Below, one piece after another: positions 7,423 through 13,654 of a stretch of 18,676 bases of DNA. The stretch's first letter is position 1. Each line of letters begins with the position of its first letter. Origin of the DNA: JAPWJZ01 sp041287865 (GTDB taxonomy: Bacteria > Pseudomonadota > Alphaproteobacteria > Micavibrionales > UBA2020); NCBI GenBank assembly GCA_041287865.1, contig JBGGMV010000019.1, positions 1-18,676 of the forward strand. Direction: 5' to 3'. A program made the position numbers and the translations under genes. The notes beneath the pieces were generated by a model. The model did no database searches. It was not told the DNA's origin and worked only from the letters and a program-made list of their open reading frames with translations.

Positions 7423-8076
7423 ATGTCTATCAAGAAAATGCTTTTGCTTGCCACTTGCCTCAGTCTTAGTGCCTGCGCATCGCCAGAACAGGGCGGATAT
7501 GCGAACGCCGACAACAGCTCGGTCTATGCCAGCAACTACGGGCACCAGAACCGGGAAAACTGCCAGATGTACGAAAGGGATGTAACGAAAATGGCCTATG
7601 TGCCGCGTTGCATGCGCAAGCTGATGCCGGCGCCCGCCGAACCGGCGACTGTAGCCTATACCGAGCCCGCGCCGATGGAGCCGTTGGTGCAGGATACCAA
7701 CCGCCTGTTGCCTGTCACGCGTTCGTATCCCGTTTACTTCAGCTTTGACAAATCGAGCATCAACGGCAGTGAAATCGTCACACTGGACACGATGTCGGAC
7801 GATATGAAGAAATATAACCCGCCGCAAGTAACAATCACCGGCCACACCGACCGCGCGGGTTCGTCGGAATACAACCAGGCTCTCTCCGCTAGGCGCGCCC
7901 AGGCTGTGTCGCAGGAATTGACGAGGCGCGGCATCGAACACCAGATCATCGATGAACAGGCGCGTGGCGAAACCCAGTCGGCGGTGAATACGGCAGACGG
8001 CGTGCGCGAGCAGGCCAACCGCCGCGCGATCATCGACTTCCGCGGCGAAGTGCTCGAGAATTCGGTTAACCGGTGA
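7423..8076 (+). CDS. OmpA-family outer-membrane lipoprotein
   Basis: Start at ATG 7423, chosen because AAAGGAG (7408-7414) is 8 nt upstream and it gives a textbook lipoprotein signal (MSIKKMLLLATCLSLSAC, lipobox LSAC with Cys18). A longer reading from 7384 lacks these features. After a flexible, Pro/Ala-rich linker the C-terminal half is an OmpA domain that binds peptidoglycan: YPVYFSFDKSSING, then VTITGHTDRAGSSEYNQALS with ARRAQAV, and the closing EQANRRAIIDF; the expected Asp and Arg contacts for diaminopimelate are present (HTD, QANRR). Length 217 residues, as usual for Pal/YiaD-type proteins. The acylated N-terminus with a peptidoglycan-binding end would tether outer membrane and cell wall. 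It follows the ECF sigma gene and its stop overlaps the start of a 26-residue membrane protein. Confidence 0.92.
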   Translation: MSIKKMLLLATCLSLSACASPEQGGYANADNSSVYASNYGHQNRENCQMYERDVTKMAYVPRCMRKLMPAPAEPATVAYTEPAPMEPLVQDTNRLLPVTRSYPVYFSFDKSSINGSEIVTLDTMSDDMKKYNPPQVTITGHTDRAGSSEYNQALSARRAQAVSQELTRRGIEHQIIDEQARGETQSAVNTADGVREQANRRAIIDFRGEVLENSVNR

Positions 8077-8153
8077 AGCCGATCATACTCTGGGCCGTGG
8101 GTATTCCCATCCCGGTCATCATCCTGCTTTACCTTTTCGGCATCATCAATTGA
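8073..8153 (+). CDS. 26-residue hydrophobic membrane microprotein
   Basis: GTG at 8073-8075 overlaps the OmpA-lipoprotein stop codon (GTGA), a classic arrangement for translational re-initiation. The 26-residue product begins MKPIILWAVGIPIPVI and continues with IILLYLFGIIN, so nearly the whole chain is one hydrophobic segment with two prolines in its centre (PIP). It could be a single-pass inner-membrane peptide. From memory, tiny proteins with a similar WxxGxPxxxIILLY pattern occur in many proteobacteria, but I cannot verify this. The function is unknown. The tight coupling, the open frame and the membrane-like composition support a real gene; the chance of a random hydrophobic 26-codon frame remains the main doubt. 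Confidence 0.65.
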   Translation: MKPIILWAVGIPIPVIILLYLFGIIN

Positions 8154-8170
8154 CAATAAGGAGCTAAACT

Positions 8171-8338
8171 ATGAAGGATCCGCAAATACTGGGTGGCGTT
8201 GTCGTCGCCCTTGTGATCATCGTCGCGTTTCTGGTGTATGACCGCCATTATAACCCGCCCACTCTTGGCGAAAAGCTTGGCCAAAGCATAGACCGCGCCG
8301 CCAATAAAATGGAAGACGCCGTCGACGGCAAAAGGTAA
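8171..8338 (+). CDS. 55-residue single-pass membrane protein with amphipathic tail
   Basis: The ATG at 8171 has an excellent AAGGAG (8158-8163) 7 nt upstream. The product starts MKDPQILGGVVVALVIIVAF, a transmembrane segment at about 6-22, followed by VYDRHYNPP and a charged amphipathic helix (TLGEKLGQSIDRAANKMEDAV) ending in DGKR. I do not recognise a named family, although short membrane proteins with a similar DRAA..ME.A helix are common in Alphaproteobacteria. It is 17 nt after the 26-residue gene and probably the last gene of the ECF sigma/OmpA unit. It converges with the metallopeptidase-like gene starting at 9559, leaving only 6 nt between the stop codons and no visible terminator. Confidence 0.8.
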   Translation: MKDPQILGGVVVALVIIVAFLVYDRHYNPPTLGEKLGQSIDRAANKMEDAVDGKR

Positions 8339-8344
8339 CGCAGC

Positions 8345-9559
8345 TTAAGCGGCGGGCCGTACTGCAGGCGCTTTCGCGGGAATTTTATCCGGTGCCGGCA
8401 GGTACTGGCGGGTGAGGTACGTGAGGTCGATCTTGACCTTCGCGTGATCCGTCTTGATGACCTTGCCGTCCGACACGCCCTGGAAATATTCCATGCTCTT
8501 GAGGAAGGATTGCGCGGTTTGCGTCAGCGCAGGCTTGTCTTTGAGGTAGCCGCCGTCGAGCAGCGCGCGCGTCAGGTGGTAGAAACGTTCGACCTTCTCC
8601 ATCTCGCCGCCTTTTCCCGAGGCGATCATCGTGCCCTTGTTCATTTCATCGGCGTCCCGCAGCAAGCGGTTGAGCGTCGAGGCGTTGGCGTAGTCCTGCT
8701 GTGCGTCCATCGGCGTCTGGCCCATGCGCTGCAGCGTGAGCGTCGAGCCGTGATAGGCGTCGCTGCCCGCGACAGCGTTCTTCATGCGCACGTGTTCCAG
8801 TATCGTCTGCGCTTCCTGCACGGCGGCGCTGTTACCGCCCAGCGCATTGACGAGCCTGAGCGCGTAAAGATCCGCATCCGCTTCGTTCAGCGACGAAGTG
8901 TGCAGCTTCATGTTCTGGTCGCAATGGCGCGCCTCGTGGCCCATGACATAGGTGTAGAAAATCTTGCGCAGCTCGCCCTTATCGCTCTTGAATTTGTAAT
9001 CCTTGACGTCGAAGCCGGTGAATTTGTTCACGAACTTGTCGGCGGTAACGTCGCCGGGCGGACGGATGAAGCAGGTGCGCTGGTCAAGCGGTTGGTCGGG
9101 CACCAGCGCATGCGCATCCAGCGGGTGCGGCATGATGAATGTCGTGGTGGTGTTGAACAGCGTTCCCGCGAAGATAAAGGGCGTGGCGGCGACGGTAATA
9201 GCTTTCGCGCCTACGGTGGCGGCGGGGTCGTTAAAGGTCTCTTGCGCGTTTACCTTCACCATGTTGCCGGCTTCGTGCCAGATATAGAGCGGGTTGGAGC
9301 GGCTGTAGACGCGGATATTGTTGGCGCTGTAATATTGGTCTGCGTTTTCGACGGTGATGCCCTTGGCGGCCATATGTTCGTTCAGGCTTTGGCTGTACCA
9401 GTGCTGCGGTGCGAATTGCAACGCTACTGCCATCGCGGCGGAGCCGAGGTAGTATTTCCACAGCCAGCTGCGTTTCTTCTTTTTCTTGGCGCCGGTGTCT
9501 TCGGGCTTGTTGGCCTGCCTGTTGAACAGTTTCTTCAAGCGTTCGGGGACCAGCTGCAT
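8345..9559 (-). CDS. Membrane-anchored HExxH putative zinc metallopeptidase
   Basis: A 404-residue protein. The N-terminus is strongly basic (GAKKKKKRSWLWKYY) and followed by a short hydrophobic segment (~33-50), which suggests a cytoplasmic tail and a single membrane anchor with the rest outside the cytoplasm. A second hydrophobic stretch is seen at ~118-133. The core motif is YVMGHEARHCDQN with HEARH at 208-212, a HExxH zinc site, and LNEADADLYAL 14 residues later, where Glu226 may be the third ligand, as in gluzincins. The remainder is helical and the C-terminus is Pro/Ala rich. I know no named family for it; the fold assignment rests on the HExxH and NEADAD arrangement. It is encoded opposite to its neighbours. 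It may be a distant relative of the large HExxH protein at 13655-15859, which also has a basic N-terminal tail and an anchor. Confidence 0.72.
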   Translation of the reverse strand: MQLVPERLKKLFNRQANKPEDTGAKKKKKRSWLWKYYLGSAAMAVALQFAPQHWYSQSLNEHMAAKGITVENADQYYSANNIRVYSRSNPLYIWHEAGNMVKVNAQETFNDPAATVGAKAITVAATPFIFAGTLFNTTTTFIMPHPLDAHALVPDQPLDQRTCFIRPPGDVTADKFVNKFTGFDVKDYKFKSDKGELRKIFYTYVMGHEARHCDQNMKLHTSSLNEADADLYALRLVNALGGNSAAVQEAQTILEHVRMKNAVAGSDAYHGSTLTLQRMGQTPMDAQQDYANASTLNRLLRDADEMNKGTMIASGKGGEMEKVERFYHLTRALLDGGYLKDKPALTQTAQSFLKSMEYFQGVSDGKVIKTDHAKVKIDLTYLTRQYLPAPDKIPAKAPAVRPAA

Positions 9560-9705
9560 TTATTTCCGCCTTCGGCTTCTGCCGCAAGAAAAGTTGATGA
9601 AAAGCGAGGATATCGTAGAAAAATAATATGTAAAGGTCAAGGTATAACTTAAATAAGCTAATAAAATCAATATATTGCGATGCGATCCGTGTGGTATCAC
9701 AGTGG

Positions 9706-9722
9706 AGCATTACCGGAATGCT
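9706..9722. repeat. Inverted repeat upstream of the ankyrin-pair promoter
   Basis: AGCATT (9706-9711) and AATGCT (9717-9722) form perfect 6-bp arms separated by 5 nt, ending 7 nt before the -35 element at 9730. The position suits an operator for a dimeric regulator, but the arms are short and chance is possible. Confidence 0.3.
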
Positions 9723-9729
9723 GTATATT

Positions 9730-9758
9730 TTGACATAATAAAATACATCTGCTACGTT
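9730..9758 (+). promoter_or_regulatory. Candidate promoter of the ankyrin gene pair
   Basis: A consensus TTGACA (9730-9735) is followed by a 17-nt spacer and TACGTT (9753-9758). This predicts a start near 9765, about 20 nt before the GTG at 9786, which supports that GTG over an upstream TTG at 9675. The -10 is weak. Confidence 0.5.
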
Positions 9759-9785
9759 TTTCTCTCCATTTATTGCAGGAAAACC

Positions 9786-10352
9786 GTGGGCGCAGATAAC
9801 AACATATCCGGCTATCCCGATGACGGGCTGGACGATCCGAAAGAGATCGACCTGCGCGATTTCATGTATTCCGCGCACGAAGGCGACCGCATGGGTATGG
9901 TTTCTTTCCTGATGAAATTCGGCGTGCATCATATTGACGATACGCGCGGCGAGCCGATGCGGCTGAACGCGATGCTCTGGGCGATTGAAAAGGGCAGGAC
10001 TGAATCTGTTGATTTCCTGTTGTGCGCAGGTGCTGACATTGAATACCGCGAAGGCCTGACCGGCAACACGCCGCTTATCAAGGCGGCAGCCAAGGGCGAT
10101 AGGCTGACGACACAACTGCTGGTCAGCCGCGGCGCGAATATTCACGCCGTGAACGCCAGCGGCCAGACGGCTGAGGAGGCCGCGCTCGCCGCCGGCAAAA
10201 CCGAAACGGCCATGCTGGTACGCGATGAATTGCTGCTGCGCGAACGCCTGCGCCGCGAGGAGCTTGACCGCACGGCCGCGGCCTTCCACACCGGCCTTGA
10301 ACAAAAAACGCCCGTAAAACACGCGCTGCGCAGAAAGCCGGGTGGCCCATGA
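9786..10352 (+). CDS. Ankyrin-repeat protein (first of a coupled pair)
   Basis: I place the start at GTG 9786 (188 residues) because AGGA lies 5-6 nt upstream, a promoter candidate lies just before, and the longer reading from TTG 9675 adds an unrelated Cys/Tyr-rich segment. After an acidic start (DDGLDDPKEIDL) come about three ankyrin repeats: FMYSAHEGDRMGMVSFLMKFG, then MLWAIEKGRTESVDFLLCAGADI, then TPLIKAAAKGDRLTTQLLVSRGANI, and a final partial repeat with SGQTAEEAALAAG. The C-terminus is a charged helix (LLLRERLRREELDR) that could form a coiled coil. There is no signal peptide, so it is probably cytosolic and acts in protein binding. The stop overlaps the start of the next ankyrin gene (ATGA). 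Confidence 0.85.
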   Translation: MGADNNISGYPDDGLDDPKEIDLRDFMYSAHEGDRMGMVSFLMKFGVHHIDDTRGEPMRLNAMLWAIEKGRTESVDFLLCAGADIEYREGLTGNTPLIKAAAKGDRLTTQLLVSRGANIHAVNASGQTAEEAALAAGKTETAMLVRDELLLRERLRREELDRTAAAFHTGLEQKTPVKHALRRKPGGP

Positions 10353-11059
10353 GAAGATGGAATCCGCCGCAGCCAGCCGCGCCTGTCTTCAACGCGGCTT
10401 CCGCTCCCGCCATGCCCACGGCGAAGGAGATCGAGACATTCCACTACATCGCCGCCAAAGGCTCTAAGGTCGCGCTGCAGGAGATGCTCGACAAATACGG
10501 CGCGGATATCGTGGATGCGCGCGACGATCACGGACGCACCGCCATGATCCATGCCGCGATCACAGGGCATAAAGAATTGATGGATCAGTTGCTAAAGGCT
10601 GGCGCCGATATCAACGCCGCCGACAAACGCGGGCAATCCGCGCTGATGGCTGCTGCTCATCGCGGTTATGATCTTTGCGTGACGCATCTTATCGAGCGCG
10701 GCGCGAAAATGGACCAGCAGGACGAACACGGCCTGACCGCGCTTGTGCTGGCGGGCGCCGTCATCAGCCGCAGCGGCGGCAAGAACCTGTCGCTGTCGCG
10801 CAAAAAGCTCGACACGGTTTCCATCCTGCTGGGCAGGGGCGCTAACCTTGACGTCAAAGACAGCAGCGGCCGCACCGCCCTCGACTTCGCCATCGGCTAC
10901 AAACAGCCGCTGGTGGCCGAGATGATCCGCGAGGAAGCCCGCCTGCGCGAAGAGCGCCGTATTGCCGACGAAAAAGCCCTGCTCTGGTTCACCGAAGGGT
11001 TGCCGGAAGATATCCGCATGAAGCGTTTGCCGCTGAATTATAAGCCTCCCGGCGCCTGA
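10349..11059 (+). CDS. Ankyrin-repeat protein (second of a coupled pair)
   Basis: A 236-residue protein whose ATG overlaps the previous stop by 4 nt (ATGA), implying coupled translation. A Pro/Ala-rich lead of ~25 residues is followed by ankyrin repeats: FHYIAAKGSKVALQEMLDKYG, TAMIHAAITGHKELMDQLLKAGADI, SALMAAAHRGYDLCVTHLIERGAKM, a longer repeat with an insertion (TALVLAGAVISRSGG, then LDTVSILLGRGANLDV), and TALDFAIGYKQPLVAEMI. The C-terminal charged helix (REEARLREERRIADE followed by F.EGLPEDIRMK) resembles the tail of the first protein, so the two genes look like an old tandem duplication or functional partners. No signal peptide is seen. The binding target is unknown. Confidence 0.88.
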   Translation: MRRWNPPQPAAPVFNAASAPAMPTAKEIETFHYIAAKGSKVALQEMLDKYGADIVDARDDHGRTAMIHAAITGHKELMDQLLKAGADINAADKRGQSALMAAAHRGYDLCVTHLIERGAKMDQQDEHGLTALVLAGAVISRSGGKNLSLSRKKLDTVSILLGRGANLDVKDSSGRTALDFAIGYKQPLVAEMIREEARLREERRIADEKALLWFTEGLPEDIRMKRLPLNYKPPGA

Positions 11060-11079
11060 CTTGCCATTCAGGGCAAGTC
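11058..11079 (+). terminator. Hairpin after the ankyrin pair, without a T tract
   Basis: GACTTGCC (11058-11065) and GGCAAGTC (11072-11079) make a perfect 8-bp stem with a 6-nt loop, overlapping the stop codon of the second ankyrin gene. No run of T follows, so it is at best a weak or factor-dependent terminator, or an RNA-stability element between the ankyrin genes and the SDR gene. Confidence 0.35.
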
Positions 11080-11122
11080 GCGCTAATCTGCCAAAATCAT
11101 ACATATATATAAGGATAGGCCC

Positions 11123-12160
11123 ATGAAGGTTCTCATCATCGGCGGCACGGGATTTATTTCCGGCCAGATCGCGGACAAGGCAGCGGCAGCGGGGCATGAT
11201 GTCGTGCTGTTCAACCGCGGCCTGCGCAATCCCCATTCGACACATGATACGATTGGCGGCGATTTGAAAAACCTGCAGGCTTTCAAGGCCGATCTGCTGG
11301 CGGCGAAGCCCGATGTGGTTGTGCATTGCATGGCGCTGACCGAAAAACACGCGCAGGATCTTGTCGACGTGTTCCAGGGTTCCGGCGCGCATGTCATTGC
11401 GCTCAGCTCCGCCGATTGTTACGCAAGCTTCGAAAAGCTCAACAATGGCGAATCTGTGGGCAATATGCCGGTGCGCGAAACCGACGCAACCAGAAAAACG
11501 CAGTTCTACTACCGTGCCCACGGCGGCGGCGACTACGACAAGAATTTGATGACAAATGCGCTGATGGACGCGCACAAGGCCGGAAAAATCGAGGCGACGG
11601 TCTTCCGCGTGCCCATGGTCTACGGCCCCGGCGATTACCAGTACGCCCACCGCCACGGCGATATCATCAAGCATATTATTGACGGTCAAAAAGATATCGT
11701 GATGGGCGCGAACGAGCAATCGGCGCTGTTCACCTACGGTTATGTCGAAAACGTCGCAGCCGCTGTCGTTCACAGCTTCGGCCATGCCAAAACGAAAGGC
11801 GAGATTTACAACCTCGGCGAAGACAGCGTCCGCACGCGCCGTGAATGGGCGGAGCTTTATGCGGACAACGCCGGCCATGAATTCAACTTCCGCATCCTGC
11901 CGACGGCGGTGACGGGCGGCGGTTCCGTGCCGCATAATTTCATCATGGATGTGTCGAAATTCCACCGCGATACCGGCTTCACCGATCCGGTTTCTTTAAA
12001 GGACAGCGTCAAGCGCACCTATGACTGGGCGGTCGCACATCCCGAGGCGCTCAAGAAAGTGAATGTGGATTACAAGGCGGCGTCCGATCTCGCCGACCGG
12101 TATGAAGGCCACATGAAGGCGTTTAACGCGAAGCCGAACCCTGCGGGCCCTGCGCCTTAA
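11123..12160 (+). CDS. NAD(P)-dependent extended-SDR epimerase/dehydratase-like protein
   Basis: A 345-residue soluble enzyme. The N-terminal Rossmann motif is MKVLIIGGTGFISGQIADKA with GGTGFIS at 7-13, followed by LFNRGL and an acidic GGDLKNL turn for cofactor binding. The mid-region has VHCMALTEKHAQDLVDVF and IALSSADCYASF, the strand that carries the catalytic Ser. The Tyr-Lys pair is uncertain: YYRAHGGGDYDKNLMT offers a DYDK (YxK) arrangement rather than the classic YxxxK; related extended SDRs with this form exist. FRVPMVYGPGDYQYAHRH and FTYGYVENVAAAV are typical of the epimerase family. The substrate is probably a nucleotide sugar or similar, but this cannot be inferred here. AAGGA lies about 9 nt before the ATG. 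It converges with the glycosyltransferase-like gene, the stop codons sharing TTAA at 12157-12160. Confidence 0.88.
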   Translation: MKVLIIGGTGFISGQIADKAAAAGHDVVLFNRGLRNPHSTHDTIGGDLKNLQAFKADLLAAKPDVVVHCMALTEKHAQDLVDVFQGSGAHVIALSSADCYASFEKLNNGESVGNMPVRETDATRKTQFYYRAHGGGDYDKNLMTNALMDAHKAGKIEATVFRVPMVYGPGDYQYAHRHGDIIKHIIDGQKDIVMGANEQSALFTYGYVENVAAAVVHSFGHAKTKGEIYNLGEDSVRTRREWAELYADNAGHEFNFRILPTAVTGGGSVPHNFIMDVSKFHRDTGFTDPVSLKDSVKRTYDWAVAHPEALKKVNVDYKAASDLADRYEGHMKAFNAKPNPAGPAP

Positions 12161-13581
12161 GCCTTTTTGTCCTTGATAACCGCCGGCCACTTGCCGGCCT
12201 TCTTCAATGCAACCGCTTTTTCCAGTTCCACGCGCGCGCGCTTGAACAGGCTGTCCCAGTCGCCTGATGCAGGCTGGCGCAGCAGGCGCATGGCGGGATA
12301 CCAGGGGCTGTCCTCGCGTTCGTGCAGGTAGAGCCAGTAGGGGAAATAGCAAAGCAAATTCCACACCGGCTTGCCGATCGAGCTTGCAAGATGCGCGACC
12401 GAGCTGTCGGTCATGAGGACGAGATCGAGCTCGCGCACTACGGCGGCGGTATCGGCAAAGTCATTCACATGGGGGCCGAGGTCGATGATCAGCGGATCGC
12501 CGCCGGCTTCGGCCAGTTCTTTCTGGCCATGGCCTTTTTGCAAGCCGTAAAGCTGCACGCCCGGAATATCGGCAAAGGGCAGGAAACGCTCGATGCCAAC
12601 CGCGCGCTTGCGGTTGCGAGAGAATGTCGGGCTGCCCGACCAGACGATGCCGACGCGGAAACGGTCTTTGTGCACGTCCAGCAGTTTTTTCGCGGCTGCC
12701 GGCGGGGCATCCGGGATGAACATCGGCGCGACGGGCGGGATGTTCGACAGGTCGGTTTCGAAAATGCCGGGCAGGCTCATCATCGGCACATGGTAATCGA
12801 AATCCTCGCCGCACTGGTGCGGTTCGGCAATTTTGGCGATGCCGGGAATGGCGCTGAACAGGCGGTGCAGCGGTTTCTTGCATTCGAAAATCACGCGGCC
12901 GCCGCGCGCAACAACGCGGGGCAGGTAGCGGGTGCAGAGGATGGTGTCGCCGAAGCCCTGTTCTTCGTGGACGAGAATGGTTTTGCCCTTCAGGTCTTCG
13001 CCTTTCCAGCGCGGCACGGTGAACTTGCGCTCGGGCAGGTCCTTGTGCTTCCAGCGGATCTCGAAAGCTTCCCAGCCGCGCTTGAAATCGCAGAGGTGCA
13101 GGTAGGTGATCGCGCGGTCCCAGGCGATGTTGGTGTTTTCAGGGGCAAGGCTGCAGGCGATGTCGAATTGCTTCAGCGCTTCCTCGAAACGGTTGAAATC
13201 GCGGAGCGCAATAGCGTAATTGGTGTGCAGGCGCACGTCGCCGGGCTTGATCTTGACGGCTTCGGCATGCATCGCCAGCGCTTCTTCCTCGCGGTCGAGG
13301 TCGACAAGGCAGTTGCCGTAGTTCGTCATGCAGGACGGGTTGCCGGGTGAAAGTTCCATGGCGCGGTGCGCGCAGGCAAGCGCGCTTTCAAAATTTTCCG
13401 CCTGACGCATGATGGTGCCGAGGTTGAGCCATGCCGACATTTCGTCGGGCTTCTCGCGCAGCAGCTGGCGATAGCACTCCGTCGCCTCCGCCACTTTGCC
13501 CTGCCGGTGCAGCATGAAGGCCTGGTCGAAAAGGGGATGGTTTTTGGACACGGGTTTTTCTGCGCTGCTTGTCTTTGCCAT
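12157..13581 (-). CDS. TPR protein fused to a glycosyltransferase-9-like domain
   Basis: Start at ATG 13579-13581 (474 residues), which has AGGAAA upstream; an in-frame upstream start at 13638 adds 19 residues without support. Residues ~16-175 are tetratricopeptide repeats (HPLFDQAFMLHRQGKVAEA, SAWLNLGTIMRQAENFESAL, LHTNYAIALRDFNRFEEAL). The C-terminal domain resembles ADP-heptose LPS heptosyltransferase-type GT9 enzymes: HEEQGFGDTILCTRYLP, VGIVWSGSPTF, then DLVLMTDSSVAHLASSIGKP, the usual nucleotide-sugar site with a Thr/Ser-Asp pair. Such TPR-GT9 proteins are frequent in Alphaproteobacteria and are often linked to surface glycan or protein glycosylation; the acceptor is unknown. It follows the tandem metallopeptidase gene by 73 nt on the same strand. 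Confidence 0.9.
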   Translation of the reverse strand: MAKTSSAEKPVSKNHPLFDQAFMLHRQGKVAEATECYRQLLREKPDEMSAWLNLGTIMRQAENFESALACAHRAMELSPGNPSCMTNYGNCLVDLDREEEALAMHAEAVKIKPGDVRLHTNYAIALRDFNRFEEALKQFDIACSLAPENTNIAWDRAITYLHLCDFKRGWEAFEIRWKHKDLPERKFTVPRWKGEDLKGKTILVHEEQGFGDTILCTRYLPRVVARGGRVIFECKKPLHRLFSAIPGIAKIAEPHQCGEDFDYHVPMMSLPGIFETDLSNIPPVAPMFIPDAPPAAAKKLLDVHKDRFRVGIVWSGSPTFSRNRKRAVGIERFLPFADIPGVQLYGLQKGHGQKELAEAGGDPLIIDLGPHVNDFADTAAVVRELDLVLMTDSSVAHLASSIGKPVWNLLCYFPYWLYLHEREDSPWYPAMRLLRQPASGDWDSLFKRARVELEKAVALKKAGKWPAVIKDKKA

Positions 13582-13654
13582 GGGTTTCCTGCCTGTTCCG
13601 GCGATTTTACTGCGGAGCAGGGCGGGCCGCAAGGCCATATAAACCGCTGTTTTG

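Noticed and set aside
8444..9652. A 402-codon plus-strand frame over the HExxH protein gene
   Set aside because: Shadow of the minus-strand gene. It has no ribosome-binding site and no family motif, whereas the minus frame has an anchor, a zinc-site motif and sensible composition.
9675..9785. A longer N-terminus for the first ankyrin protein, from a TTG at 9675
   Set aside because: The added 37 residues are unlike ankyrin proteins, and a promoter candidate with TTGACA lies inside this stretch. The GTG at 9786 has a ribosome-binding site.
9231..10322. A 363-codon minus-strand frame across the HExxH gene start and the first ankyrin gene
   Set aside because: It runs through an AT-rich promoter region and antisense to ankyrin repeats. 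The C-terminal part is only a frame-shifted reading of the peptidase gene.
10592..11965. A 457-codon minus-strand frame over the second ankyrin gene and the SDR gene
   Set aside because: It spans two separate well-supported plus-strand genes and the gap between them, with no motif of its own.
12322..13350. A 342-codon plus-strand frame opposite the TPR-glycosyltransferase gene
   Set aside because: Antisense shadow of a gene with clear TPR and GT9 motifs.
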